Source: Vibrio sp. Y2-5
GTDB taxonomy: Bacteria; Pseudomonadota; Gammaproteobacteria; Enterobacterales; Vibrionaceae
Assembly (NCBI RefSeq): GCF_014596725.1
Contig: NZ_JACVEG010000001.1
Span: 744,001-808,000 of the forward strand
Length of the DNA: 64,000 bases
Reading direction: 5' to 3'
Shown here: in pieces, positions 27,918 through 36,790 of the stretch
How positions within the stretch are numbered: position 1 is the first letter of the stretch
How the letters are laid out: every line of letters begins with the position of its first letter
Position numbers and translations under genes: made by a program
Notes under the pieces: generated by a model
What the model saw: only the letters and a program-made list of their open reading frames with translations
What the model was told of the DNA's origin: nothing
Database searches by the model: none

Positions 27918-29237
27918 ATGACAAATATTAGAATGACACTACTGGCTTCAGTGGTCGTCTTTGCGCTTGCAGGATGTCAAAGTACATCCGAACCCGTTTC
28001 TCTCACCCAAGAAACAAATCATGTTGAACAATCTGTAGAAACTCAGTTCGCTGAGATCGATCAGGTCTACCAAAACTGGTTGGAAGTACTGAAAGACAGC
28101 GATGGCCTGTCACTGTATTCACCAAGCCATTTCAAACAACTGGCAGACGCGTGGTCAAGTTCTACAGACGTTTATAAACAAGTCGAATCTGAGCCAGCGT
28201 TAATTAAGAAAGACTACTCGTTATTCTCCAGCAAGAGTTATAAGCAAGTCTTTGAAGAGAACATTGCGAAGGTAGAAACTTCTTATCGCGAGCTTCAAGG
28301 GTTTAAGCTGAAAGCAGACAACGCGTTAGCCGACTCAATTGCACAAATGGCGTATTTAGATAGCATCGCAACCGTTAGTTATTTCCCTTCTGACTACAAA
28401 AAAGTAGATGCAGACTATCGCAATTTGTTTATCGATGTACGTGATGACAAGCTTGAAGCTGCGCAGGAAAAACAAGTGAAATTCCTAGCGAAGGCAAAAC
28501 TGTTAGAGGTTAAGGTTAACCACAAAATTTATATCGAACCTTTAGAGAAGCAAGCAGCAGTACTTAAGAAAGAAGGGCTGTCTCGCGTTGCTCCGTTAAC
28601 CTTTAACCGAGTAGAAGGTGAGATTACCTTAGCGACGAATGTTGTTTCTACTAATCCTAGAGATACGCAAAGTGTTCAGAACGCCGTTAAGCGAGTGGAG
28701 TTTGAGTTGAAACACGTTGCTCAAGTCGCGCATCAAGTTAAGTTGTTAGCCGCTATTGAAGACAACAAGTTCGAGCCCATCGTGCTTGAAATGGAAAATA
28801 ACTTATTTGCTATCTCTCAGAAAATCGATGGTTCCGATTACCGTGACACTATGTTGCGTGAACAGGCAGAACGCATTCTTACCAGCGTGGAAGGTCTAGT
28901 TGCGGCTGATAAAACCAATGCTCTAAAAGAGCAGGTAAATGCGTTAACAGTTAAAGTCGAGACGTTAGAAGCGGATAATAAGAAGCAAGTTGAGGCTCTT
29001 GCACAAGCCTCAGAGAAAGAGCAGCAGCTTCAGCAACAGAAAACGCGCGATGAAAAGTATATTCGCCGTATGGATGAGTTGGTTGCTTCTTTAAAGCAGC
29101 TTCAGGTTGCACCAGCTACTAAACCCGCAAGCGAAGTTGAAGCTCCGGTAAACGCAGCAACACCAGTGGAAAGCGCACCGTTAAGTGAAGAGATTGCAAT
29201 GCCGGTTGAAAGTGCAGCACAAAGTGATGCTAGCTAA
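27918..29237 (+). CDS. Coiled-coil lipoprotein of unknown function
   Basis: This 439-residue protein has a signal peptide with lipobox LAGC (Cys20), so it should be a lipoprotein. The body is mostly charged and helical; a clear coiled coil with many E, Q and K residues runs from about 310 to 395, and a low-complexity A/P/E/V tail follows (repeats of PVESA). I do not recognise a catalytic domain. The tail and coil suggest an envelope scaffold or a partner of the cell wall. It is a single gene with its own terminator. Confidence 0.75.
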   Translation: MTNIRMTLLASVVVFALAGCQSTSEPVSLTQETNHVEQSVETQFAEIDQVYQNWLEVLKDSDGLSLYSPSHFKQLADAWSSSTDVYKQVESEPALIKKDYSLFSSKSYKQVFEENIAKVETSYRELQGFKLKADNALADSIAQMAYLDSIATVSYFPSDYKKVDADYRNLFIDVRDDKLEAAQEKQVKFLAKAKLLEVKVNHKIYIEPLEKQAAVLKKEGLSRVAPLTFNRVEGEITLATNVVSTNPRDTQSVQNAVKRVEFELKHVAQVAHQVKLLAAIEDNKFEPIVLEMENNLFAISQKIDGSDYRDTMLREQAERILTSVEGLVAADKTNALKEQVNALTVKVETLEADNKKQVEALAQASEKEQQLQQQKTRDEKYIRRMDELVASLKQLQVAPATKPASEVEAPVNAATPVESAPLSEEIAMPVESAAQSDAS

Positions 29238-29259
29238 CTCAATTTAAAACAGCAGAAAC

Positions 29260-29290
29260 AAGAAGAGCGCCATTGGCGCTCTTCTTTATT
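29260..29290. terminator. Bidirectional intrinsic terminator
   Basis: AGAAGAGCGCCA / TGGCGCTCTTCT form a strong stem followed by TTATT. It lies between the convergent lipoprotein and TIGR02647 genes. Confidence 0.85.
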
Positions 29291-29303
29291 GATTTCAGGA
29301 TGT

Positions 29304-29537
29304 TTATGCCGTCAATACTCTCAAAATACGGTCTGCGTTTTCAGCCATTTCAATACCTTCATCAGTCAGGTATCCACCGTCAGGCAGAGTGCATAGACCT
29401 TTATCATGGAGTCGTTTTGCGGCTTCTTGCATAGCTTCGCCCGCTTCGTTATGTACTTTAATACCCGTTGCAGCACTGCTGATGTCAAATTGCACAAGAA
29501 GATTTAATTCATCTAAGTGTTGTTGGGAAAATTTCAT
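29304..29537 (-). CDS. TIGR02647 family small protein
   Basis: This 77-residue protein carries the family pattern QHLDELNLLVQFDISSAATGIKVHNEA, then AAKRLHDKGLCTLPDGGYLTDEGIEMAENAD. It is a winged-helix-like, soluble small protein found across gammaproteobacteria, and its function is unknown. The start ATG at 29537 has an AAGGGTG site. Single gene. Confidence 0.8.
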   Translation of the reverse strand: MKFSQQHLDELNLLVQFDISSAATGIKVHNEAGEAMQEAAKRLHDKGLCTLPDGGYLTDEGIEMAENADRILRVLTA

Positions 29538-29873
29538 GACACACCCTTCTTACTCGTTAAGTTAAGTTCACAATAGGCGTAGCCATAAAAAGACGCAACG
29601 ACCTAAAAACAGAAGTGTTAGCTAGAACCAATATGGGCGTTTTTTACACATAACAAAAACTTTACAACCTATGTGGTATAAGGCTTTAGTAAATTACATT
29701 ACGTTATTAAAATTCTGTTTTTTATTATCAAACAGTATTTAATTTGTCTGTGAGGTATTTCGAAGTGCTCCCGAAATAAACATTTTTAGTTAACGCAAAA
29801 ATAGCCCTTGAATAATCGTGGTTTTGGAGCGATTATCGCGAGCTATCTTTGTATCAAAATGTAACTTTTAATT
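29538..29873 (+). promoter_or_regulatory. focA upstream region with structured leader
   Basis: The region is AT-rich, with no gene seen. Close to focA a nested inverted repeat (ATAGC at 29801, ATAATCG at 29812, CGATTAT at 29830, GCTAT at 29842) could fold in the mRNA leader 28 nt before the start codon. I looked for a full FNR site (TTGAT-N4-ATCAA) and found only half sites such as TTATCAAAC near 29725. Confidence 0.35.
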
Positions 29874-30716
29874 ATGGAACATAGTCAATTCGATTCGTTG
29901 CTCCCTCCTCAGATGGCTGAACGTGCCGCTGAGACAGGTGTTGGTAAAGCAACCAAAGCCGCATACAAATCTTTTCTTCTAGCCATTTCTGCGGGTATTC
30001 ATATTGGTATTGCATTTGTGTTTTACACCGTAGTGACCACTGGCGCTCATGATTTACCTTATGGCGTTACGAAATTATTGGGCGGTATCGCGTTCAGCTT
30101 AGGCCTTATTCTTGTCGTCATTACTGGAGGTGAGTTGTTTACCAGTACCGTTCTTACGCTGGTGGCAAAAGCGAGCGGAAAAATTTCATGGCTTCAGTTG
30201 ATGAAAAACTGGACGGTGGTATATCTGGGTAACCTTGCAGGTTCTGTCTTATTAGTCGCTATTATGTTGTCTACGCGTCAATACATGGAAGATGGTGGTC
30301 AGCTTGGACTGAACGCTATGGCAATTTCACAACACAAACTTCATCATACTTTTCTTCAGGCGTTTTCTCTGGGTTTGATGTGTAACATTTTGGTTTGTTT
30401 AGCCGTTTGGATGACGTTCAGTGCTCGCTCATTAACAGACAAGGTTATGGTATTGGTGTTACCTGTCGCTATGTTTGTATCATCTGGTTTTGAACACTGC
30501 ATCGCGAATATGTTCCAAGTACCTATGGCTATCGGTATTAAAAATTTTGCTCCGGAAGCATTCTGGCAAATGACTGGTGCAAATATCGCTGATTATGCTG
30601 ATCTCAATATGATGGAATTTATCGTGAATAACTTAATTCCGGTAACTCTGGGCAACGTTGTTGGCGGTGGTGTGTTTGTTGGTATGTGGTACTGGTTGAT
30701 TTACCTGAAAGATTAG
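29874..30716 (+). CDS. focA: Formate/nitrite transporter FocA
   Basis: This 280-residue protein has six hydrophobic segments and strong identity with E. coli FocA along its length: LLPPQMAERAAETGVGKATKAAYKSFLLAISAG at the N-terminus, GGIAFSLGLILVVITGGELFTST, KHHTF-like KLHHTF, and SGFEHCIANMF with the pore histidine near residue 208. It is a pentameric channel for formate. In many relatives it is linked to pflB; here no pfl gene is adjacent. Its terminator follows 35 bp later. No strong ribosome binding site is visible at the start. Confidence 0.93.
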   Translation: MEHSQFDSLLPPQMAERAAETGVGKATKAAYKSFLLAISAGIHIGIAFVFYTVVTTGAHDLPYGVTKLLGGIAFSLGLILVVITGGELFTSTVLTLVAKASGKISWLQLMKNWTVVYLGNLAGSVLLVAIMLSTRQYMEDGGQLGLNAMAISQHKLHHTFLQAFSLGLMCNILVCLAVWMTFSARSLTDKVMVLVLPVAMFVSSGFEHCIANMFQVPMAIGIKNFAPEAFWQMTGANIADYADLNMMEFIVNNLIPVTLGNVVGGGVFVGMWYWLIYLKD

Positions 30717-30750
30717 TCCTGACGGACGTTAATATCAGACTAAAAAAGAA

Positions 30751-30775
30751 AAGCGGCAAAAATGCCGCTTTTTTC
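30751..30775 (+). terminator. Intrinsic terminator after focA
   Basis: AAGCGGC / GCCGCTT form a stem with an AAAAAT loop, then T4. Confidence 0.9.
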
Positions 30776-30793
30776 ATGATTTCTATCTCAAGC

Positions 30794-30811
30794 TTTTGTT
30801 GCGCAACAAAA
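30794..30811. promoter_or_regulatory. 18-bp perfect palindrome
   Basis: TTTTGTTGCGCAACAAAA, between focA and fetB and 13 bp from the DnaA-box pair. It could be an operator for an unknown dimeric regulator. Confidence 0.5.
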
Positions 30812-30824
30812 CTCGTTATTCACC

Positions 30825-30847
30825 TTATCCACAATTTCTGTGGATAA
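30825..30847. promoter_or_regulatory. Inverted pair of consensus DnaA boxes
   Basis: TTATCCACA at 30825-30833 and TGTGGATAA at 30839-30847, facing each other with a 5-bp gap. Both match the strongest E. coli DnaA box (R1/R4 type) at all nine positions. No origin genes are nearby. Confidence 0.7.
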
Positions 30848-30975
30848 CCTGTTTTAAATACAGTGTGTAAACGCAACTAAATGATTTTTTCAATAATTGT
30901 GCACAAATTACGTGCGACAAACGCACTATTTTAGGGTGTTAAATAAAGGTGATAATTTGTACTGCTTTTCAATTT

Positions 30976-31764
30976 CTAGTCACGAAATGTCACATTTACG
31001 CGACCTTCTTTGGTAAAAGTAGCCTTTAAGGTCAAATGAATGGATAAAGTGAGAGAAATCGTCATCATCACAAAGATGGCTATCATAATCATCAATTGAT
31101 ATTTGATGGCGACAAGGGGGGAAGCCCCACCCAGTATTTGCCCTGTCATCATACCTGGTAGTGTTACTAAACCCGTTGTTGCCATTGAAGCAAGAATAGG
31201 AGCGTTTGCTTTTCGTAGTGCGTTCCTGACAAAATCCCGCGAAGCATATTGAGGTGATGCACCTAATGAGATTGCCGCTTCGTATTCACTCTTTCGCTCT
31301 TCGAAAGCTGTGAATAAGTTCTGCAAAGCAACGATGTTTCCACTCAGGCTATTTCCTAGAAGCATTCCGGCTAACGGGATCAGATATTGTGCACTGTACC
31401 AAGGTGATGGTTGAACAATACCGAAACAGAGAATGGTCACAATCGGGAATAGTCCTGCAGCTAAACCCAAAGTAATGGGTATGAGCAACTTATTGGTTGG
31501 AAGGCGGGTTTTTGAAACGATAGAACTGGCTCCGACAAGTATCATCAATGAGAGCCAAACAAGGTTGACCCAAATGCTGTTGAGCTTGAAGAGATATTCC
31601 AAATACATACCTACGAGCACAAGCTGTACCGTCATTCGCCCGACGGAAATGAAGATCTCTTTACCGATACCCAGTTGATAAATTCTACTCACCATCACGG
31701 GAATAATGAGCACCGAACTAAAAATAGCTAATTGCCACCATGCGATATCAATCGTGCTGTTCAC
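30976..31764 (-). CDS. fetB: FetB-like ABC transporter permease (UPF0014)
   Basis: This 262-residue membrane protein has about seven hydrophobic segments. Family motifs are GRMTVQLVLVGMYLEYLF, the cytosolic ERKSEYEAAISLGASPQYASRDFVRNALRKA (coupling region) and LVTLPGMMTGQILGGASPLVAIKYQ. In E. coli FetB pairs with the ATPase FetA for iron export. No fetA lies next to this gene: upstream is the divergent ppaC and downstream the intergenic DnaA-box region. It may use an ATPase encoded elsewhere. Confidence 0.88.
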   Translation of the reverse strand: MNSTIDIAWWQLAIFSSVLIIPVMVSRIYQLGIGKEIFISVGRMTVQLVLVGMYLEYLFKLNSIWVNLVWLSLMILVGASSIVSKTRLPTNKLLIPITLGLAAGLFPIVTILCFGIVQPSPWYSAQYLIPLAGMLLGNSLSGNIVALQNLFTAFEERKSEYEAAISLGASPQYASRDFVRNALRKANAPILASMATTGLVTLPGMMTGQILGGASPLVAIKYQLMIMIAIFVMMTISLTLSIHLTLKATFTKEGRVNVTFRD

Positions 31765-31960
31765 CTTTTCTCCCGTTTAAATGTTGTTCGTCTTTGAAAT
31801 CTGTTTGCTAATTATTACTTAACTCATGATTCCAACAAGCAAAAAATCGATGAGTTAGTCACTCTTTATTGATTTAGCTCCATGAAGAGTTCCGCAAAAT
31901 AAGTACAGTACTCATCTTTATGTGTTGTTTACCCTTAGGGTCAGAATAATAGGAAAAGTG

Positions 31961-32866
31961 ATGATTTTAGTAGTCGGTCATAAGAATCCAGACAGTGATA
32001 GTATTTGTAGCGCATTAGTGGCTGCCGAACTGTTGAAAGCTCGCGGTTTAGAAGCAAAAGCGGTACGCCAAGGCGAAATTAATCGTGAAACTCAACATAT
32101 CTTGACGACCGCAGGCGCTGATCAACCTGAATTGCGTACTAGCGTAGCAGGTGAAAAAGTTTGGCTAGTGGACTACACCGACTTAGCTCAAGCTCCTGAT
32201 GACTTAAATGATGCAGAAATTTTAGGTATTGTTGACCACCACCGTTTAGGTGACGTGATGACAGTGAACCCACTGGAAGCATGGATTTGGCCTGTAGGCT
32301 GCACCAGCACCATTTTGTTTAACCTATTCAAAATGGAAAATGCACCCATCACTAAGCAAACAGCAACGCTTATGATCTCTGCTATTCTTTCTGACACTGT
32401 TGGCTTTGCTTCTCCAACTTGTACTCAAAAAGACAAAGATGCGGTTGCTGAGCTGGCTGTTCTGGCTGAAATCGAAGACTTAGAGGCATTTATCCAAGCG
32501 CTTCTGATTGCTAAAACAGACATTGAAGGCTTATCTGCGGCTGAACTGGTTGAGAAAGACTTAAAAGCGTACCCATTTAATGGTCGTGATGTTGTCGTTG
32601 GTCAAATTGAATTGGCGACATTAGACCAAGTTACCACTATGATTGATGCGCTAGAAGCGGATTTGGAGCGTCGTTGCGAACAAGAGAACCTCGCGTTTGC
32701 AGCTCTAATGTTGACTGATATCACTACAGCACAAACCCGTTTGCTGTTTAAAGGTGAATGGTCAGAGAAACTGGCGAAGCATCTGTCTGATGGAGTATTG
32801 ATGATGGAAAATACTCTAAGCCGTAAGAAGCAAGGCTGGCCTTGGTTACAGACTGAGCTAGCTTAA
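31961..32866 (+). CDS. ppaC: Manganese-dependent inorganic pyrophosphatase
   Basis: This 301-residue family II pyrophosphatase has the DHH-superfamily motifs HKNPDSDSICSA (7-18), VDYTD and VDHHRLGD, with Asp and His ligands for Mn or Co, and the C-terminal DHHA2 domain including SRKKQ. It hydrolyses pyrophosphate. I start it at ATG 31961 with AGGAAAAG upstream; an in-frame ATG at 31922 adds residues not found in the family. It is monocistronic with a terminator. Confidence 0.95.
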   Translation: MILVVGHKNPDSDSICSALVAAELLKARGLEAKAVRQGEINRETQHILTTAGADQPELRTSVAGEKVWLVDYTDLAQAPDDLNDAEILGIVDHHRLGDVMTVNPLEAWIWPVGCTSTILFNLFKMENAPITKQTATLMISAILSDTVGFASPTCTQKDKDAVAELAVLAEIEDLEAFIQALLIAKTDIEGLSAAELVEKDLKAYPFNGRDVVVGQIELATLDQVTTMIDALEADLERRCEQENLAFAALMLTDITTAQTRLLFKGEWSEKLAKHLSDGVLMMENTLSRKKQGWPWLQTELA

Positions 32867-32909
32867 TCGCTGATTTCGGGTATGATGCCCAGCCTAATAA
32901 AGGTTTTAA

Positions 32910-32943
32910 CGCCCATAGCTTAGAAACTGCTGTGGGCGTTTTG
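32910..32943 (+). terminator. Intrinsic terminator after ppaC
   Basis: CGCCCATAGC and GCTGTGGGCG pair over 10 bp (one G-U), followed by TTTTGTTT. The T-tract runs into the ribosome binding site of the next gene. Confidence 0.85.
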
Positions 32944-32956
32944 TTTGGAGGCTAAT

Positions 32957-33346
32957 ATGTCCAATGCGTTAACCGCGGAACAAATCGCGACAATTAATCA
33001 GTACGATCAAGAGCAGCGCTTTAAATACTGTATTAAGGAAATTGTAGCGAACCAGCAAGTGTGGATTCTTAAAGATGAACACGGTTGCGTGATGCTCAAT
33101 ACTGAAGATGACGATTGTGTGCCAGTATGGCCAAATCGTGAGTTTGCTGAAGCTTGGGCAACTGGCGAATGGAGTTCGTGTGAAGCAGAAGCGATTTCAT
33201 ACAACAAATGGCGCAGTCGTTGGACAAGCGGCCTAGAACAAGATGATTTGTCAGTGGTTGTTTTTCCAAATGAAAACGAAGAAGGTGTTGTGTTGTTTCC
33301 TGACGAGTTTGATTTCGAACTCGACAAGCAGAACGCTCGTCGTTAA
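32957..33346 (+). CDS. DUF2750 domain-containing protein
   Basis: This 129-residue protein starts at ATG 32957, 5 bp after a perfect GGAGG. The pattern RFKYCIKEIVANQQVWILKDEHGCVML, then VPVWPNREFAEAWA and FPNENEEGVVLFPDEFDFEL, is DUF2750, an acidic soluble protein of unknown function. It stops at 33346, exactly adjacent to the stop of the convergent DUF2927 gene. Its terminator lies inside that gene. Confidence 0.85.
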   Translation: MSNALTAEQIATINQYDQEQRFKYCIKEIVANQQVWILKDEHGCVMLNTEDDDCVPVWPNREFAEAWATGEWSSCEAEAISYNKWRSRWTSGLEQDDLSVVVFPNENEEGVVLFPDEFDFELDKQNARR

Positions 33347-34135
33347 TTAGCGAAACCACTGATAGAGTGGTGAAGATTGAGATTCTTTAAGGGCCTGCTT
33401 TAGCAGGCCTTTTTGTTGATACTGTTTTATTAATTTTCTGAGCACAGGGCGTGCTTGTGATTCGGTCATGCCGGTTTTTAATTCTGGTTCATAGAGTAAC
33501 TTCAGCAAAACCACATCCAGAGGTGAGAGCAAGTCTTCGGGTGTTTTATCATTAAAAATGGAAGGGTAGGCGAACTCAGAGTCGTTTGGTAAACCAAGGG
33601 TTTGCGTGATTTCCTCGACAATACAAGCGACCAGCTTTCCGTGGCTGCGAGCTTGATCTACAGGGATGACCACTGTCGCAGAGATAATCTCATGGGTTTT
33701 CGGGTTCGTTTTGTAGCCAGCTTGGCATACGGCTCCGAACATATGTTTGGCCGATTTTTCCCCCATCTCTCGCTTAATATCTTCACCCCAGCTTTTTTGT
33801 TGGGTGAAAATCCAAACGATGTTGGCTTCTTGGCGCGTATTCACTCTGTAGATCGGGTGATTAATGATTTGATTGATATGTTTGATATGAGCATCGGCCA
33901 GTTCATCATGCAAGGCTTGGTCGCCCACTTTATGCTGTATCCAGATTTTTATGGGTTGCTGCCACTTTACTAACGGCTTTTTGCCCACGGAATACTCATT
34001 TCTCAGTGCTACATGGATAAATGCCCGTTCCACGAATGAGGCGTCTTGCCAGTTGTTTTGAGCGTTAACTTTGGTGCTGACAAGCAGCACCAAAAGAAAG
34101 GAAAGAGTTATATACGTTCGGCCTATTTGAAGCAT
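33347..34135 (-). CDS. DUF2927 family secreted protein at the end of the sap operon
   Basis: This 262-residue protein has a signal peptide (about 1-25, ending VNA-QNN). Its C-terminal half contains KLVACIVEEITQTLGLPNDSEFAYPSIFND, then LLKLLYEPELKTGM. These segments mark DUF2927, a family thought to be zincin-like, although no HExxH is present here. Its start overlaps the sapF stop by 13 bp, which implies translational coupling. The periplasmic location and operon link suggest a role in the same envelope process as Sap. Function unknown. Confidence 0.75.
   Translation of the reverse strand: MLQIGRTYITLSFLLVLLVSTKVNAQNNWQDASFVERAFIHVALRNEYSVGKKPLVKWQQPIKIWIQHKVGDQALHDELADAHIKHINQIINHPIYRVNTRQEANIVWIFTQQKSWGEDIKREMGEKSAKHMFGAVCQAGYKTNPKTHEIISATVVIPVDQARSHGKLVACIVEEITQTLGLPNDSEFAYPSIFNDKTPEDLLSPLDVVLLKLLYEPELKTGMTESQARPVLRKLIKQYQQKGLLKQALKESQSSPLYQWFR
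33391..33415 (+). terminator. Terminator of the DUF2750 gene inside the convergent coding region
   Basis: GGCCTGC-TTTA-GCAGGCC followed by T5 on the plus strand, 45 bp beyond the DUF2750 stop and within the last codons of the minus-strand DUF2927 gene, where it encodes KGLLKQAL. Confidence 0.8.
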
Positions 34136-34911
34136 GGGGCCTTATTGAAATGGCTCTCAATCATACGTTGAGTAATAGGGTGTTGGGGTTCAGACAATAC
34201 TTCTAGTGTGTCGCCAAATTCGACCACTTCGCCTTCATGCATGACCATCACTTTGTCTGTGATGTGTTTAATCACACCGATATGCTGCGATACGTAGATA
34301 AACGATACGCCCATCTCTTCTTGCAGCTCTAAGAACAAGTTGATGATCTGAGAACGCATTGCCATATCCAATCCATTCAGAGCTTCATCTGCGATGATGA
34401 TAGAAGGCTGCAAAATCAAAGCTCGCGCAAGACACACACGTTGTTTTTGACCTGTAGCTAGCATCTGTGGATAAAAGTAGGCGTGTTCTGGCAGTAAGCC
34501 AACTCGAAGCAATGTCTCTTTGACGCGCTTTTCTCTCGCTTCAGGTAGCATACTGGTGTTCCGTTTTAACGGAGCTTCCAAAATGCGACCAATTGGAAGT
34601 CGAGGGTTGAGTGACGTATTCGGGTCTTGGAAGATCATTCGTATCAGCTTACAGCGTGTTGAATAATCTTTGTGCTCGAGTAATTCGCCGTTAACGCGAA
34701 TTTCGCCACCTGTTGGTTCAATCATCCCCGCCAGCATACGTGCAAGGGTTGATTTACCTGAACCATTCTGGCCGATAAACCCGAGCGTTTGGCCCGCTTC
34801 AAGAGTAAAGCTCACTGGTTTAACCGCTTCTTGTACTTTCTTACGGAAAAGACCAGAGCGCGTTACAAAGTTCTTTTTTAGGTCACTGACTTCTAGTAAT
34901 GAAACGCTCAT
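34123..34911 (-). CDS. sapF: Sap transporter ATP-binding protein SapF
   Basis: This 262-residue ABC ATPase has Walker [10 protein letters not shown] (about 44-52) and Walker B IIIADEAL. The signature motif is the unusual LATGQKQR in place of LSGGQ, a variation also present in enterobacterial SapF (LAPGQKQR). It overlaps sapD by 4 bp and DUF2927 by 13 bp. With SapD it drives the SapBC permease. The Sap system is linked to resistance to antimicrobial peptides in Salmonella and to putrescine export in E. coli. Confidence 0.94.
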   Translation of the reverse strand: MSVSLLEVSDLKKNFVTRSGLFRKKVQEAVKPVSFTLEAGQTLGFIGQNGSGKSTLARMLAGMIEPTGGEIRVNGELLEHKDYSTRCKLIRMIFQDPNTSLNPRLPIGRILEAPLKRNTSMLPEAREKRVKETLLRVGLLPEHAYFYPQMLATGQKQRVCLARALILQPSIIIADEALNGLDMAMRSQIINLFLELQEEMGVSFIYVSQHIGVIKHITDKVMVMHEGEVVEFGDTLEVLSEPQHPITQRMIESHFNKAPCFK

Positions 34912-35903
34912 GATTTTTGCTCTACGTTAAGAGGGAAGTGACAGGCAAACTTATGGCTTTTAATGATCTTAGTTCGCGGAACTTCAACACATTGCTTTTT
35001 CGCGTACGGACAACGAGGGCCCAAGCGGCACCCAATTGGTAAATGCTGTAACGGAGGAATGGAGCCGGGCAGTGAATGTAACTTCTGTTTATGTGGAATC
35101 CAGTCGCTGAAATCCGGCATCGCTTTTAGCAACGCTGACGTATAAGGATGTTTTGGCTCAGTGAGAATCTTGTTGGTGTCTGCAGACTCTACCGACTGAC
35201 CACAGTACATCACAGTGATGCGGTTTGCCCATTGAGTAATGGTGGTTAAGTCATGACCGACAAGCAGAATCGAAGTATTGTTAACCTGATTCATGCGGCT
35301 CAATAAACGTAATATTTGCGACTGCGTGATTGGGTCTAAGTCATTAGTCGGTTCATCCGCAATGAGTAGCCTAGGTTTAGCGGCGATCGCCATCGCAATC
35401 ATCACTTTTTGACATTCACCATCCGTCAGTTCATACGGATAGCTGCTCATCAGTCGTTTATGATCTTTGATGCCTACTTTGTGTAACAGCGCAACCGCTT
35501 GCTTGTGACGCCAAGTGAAGCGTTGCCACCATTTGCCTTCAAATGTGCGTGTCGGGATCGATTCTATCAACTGTTTGCCCACCTCTTCTGAAGGGTCCAA
35601 ACAGGTTGATGGTTCTTGGAATATCATCGCGATATCGCGAGCAATCACACGGCGCCTTTCTCGCGGAGTTAATTGCAATAAATCAATATTGCCCAGACGC
35701 ATACGGTCTGCGGTAATTCGCCAGTTGTCTTTGCAAACTCCGACAATCGCTTTCGCGACCAAGCTCTTACCAGAGCCGGACTCACCCACTAGGCCGCGAA
35801 TTTCACCTTCGTTAAGGGTTAGGCTCATACGGTCTACCGCTTTAACGATGCCTTGAGGAGTATCAATCTCAATAGTCAGATGACGAATATCTAATAATGG
35901 CAT
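34908..35903 (-). CDS. sapD: Sap transporter ATP-binding protein SapD
   Basis: This 331-residue ABC ATPase is very close to enterobacterial SapD: Walker [30 protein letters not shown], Walker [14 protein letters not shown], signature ELTDGECQK, and the oligopeptide-transporter C-terminal cysteine cluster ([17 protein letters not shown]) that can hold an Fe-S cluster or zinc. It overlaps sapC by 1 bp and sapF by 4 bp. SapD also supports Trk potassium uptake in E. coli. Confidence 0.95.
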   Translation of the reverse strand: MPLLDIRHLTIEIDTPQGIVKAVDRMSLTLNEGEIRGLVGESGSGKSLVAKAIVGVCKDNWRITADRMRLGNIDLLQLTPRERRRVIARDIAMIFQEPSTCLDPSEEVGKQLIESIPTRTFEGKWWQRFTWRHKQAVALLHKVGIKDHKRLMSSYPYELTDGECQKVMIAMAIAAKPRLLIADEPTNDLDPITQSQILRLLSRMNQVNNTSILLVGHDLTTITQWANRITVMYCGQSVESADTNKILTEPKHPYTSALLKAMPDFSDWIPHKQKLHSLPGSIPPLQHLPIGCRLGPRCPYAKKQCVEVPRTKIIKSHKFACHFPLNVEQKS

Positions 35904-36790
35904 TATTCGACTCCTGCATTTAATGCTTGGCGCGCGCCTTCACCGACAAGGTTAATCATAACTACGGTGTACATGATCGCGAGGCCGGGTAGGGTGACTG
36001 TCCAAGGGGCTAAGTAAATGAGTTCTACAGAGTCACCCAAAATAGCCCCCCATTCAGTACTTGGCGCTTGTGCCCCAAGCCCCAAGAAACCTAATGCTGT
36101 TATATCAAGAATAGCAATAGACAGCGCCATCGTTATTTCTTGGGCCAACATTGGCAGAGTGTTTGGCAGAATAGAATGCCATAACAAGTAGAAGTCACTT
36201 GCACCATCAAGACGCGCCGCCATGATGTAATCTTTCTCTATCTCGTTGTGCACGGCGATATAAACCGAGCGTACGAACCTTGGAATCAGAGCGAGACAGA
36301 TCGCCAGCAATACGTTGAACTCACCAAAGCCAAGGAAAGCGACGAAAATAATCGCCAGCAGTAATGAAGGAATGGACATTACTGTATCTAACAGGTGGTT
36401 CAATGTACTGGATAAAAGACCTTTGGTCATACCGGCAAGAATACCGATAACACAGCCGATAACGGCTGCGATAAAGGTAATAATGACCGAAGCGCCAAAA
36501 GTGAGCAGAGACCCATCAATAAGGCGTGACAAGATGTCGCGTCCTAAGTCATCTGTGCCTAGGAAGTATTCAACTGAACCTGAAGGATCCCAAGATGGGG
36601 GCATTAAAAGATGACCACTTGGACTATGAGGGTCATGAGGCATTAGCCAAGGTGAAGTGAGCGTAATGACGATGATTAGAGCTAAGCTCCACAATCCAAA
36701 CATAGCAAGGCTGTTGGCTCGGTAGCTGCGCCAAAAACGTTCAAACTGTGTGGGAATGCGCTCTTCCTGATAAATATTATTTGTTAGCAT
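35903..36790 (-). CDS. sapC: Sap transporter permease SapC
   Basis: This 295-residue MetI/DppC-type permease has an N-terminal membrane segment (about 30-50), then [22 protein letters not shown] and the EAA-like coupling loop [25 protein letters not shown]. It pairs with SapB to form the channel. It overlaps sapB by 14 bp and sapD by 1 bp. Confidence 0.95.
   Translation of the reverse strand: MLTNNIYQEERIPTQFERFWRSYRANSLAMFGLWSLALIIVITLTSPWLMPHDPHSPSGHLLMPPSWDPSGSVEYFLGTDDLGRDILSRLIDGSLLTFGASVIITFIAAVIGCVIGILAGMTKGLLSSTLNHLLDTVMSIPSLLLAIIFVAFLGFGEFNVLLAICLALIPRFVRSVYIAVHNEIEKDYIMAARLDGASDFYLLWHSILPNTLPMLAQEITMALSIAILDITALGFLGLGAQAPSTEWGAILGDSVELIYLAPWTVTLPGLAIMYTVVMINLVGEGARQALNAGVE

Noticed and set aside
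29700..29750. FNR site before focA
   Set aside because: Only half sites (ATCAA) are present, without the TTGAT partner at the right distance.
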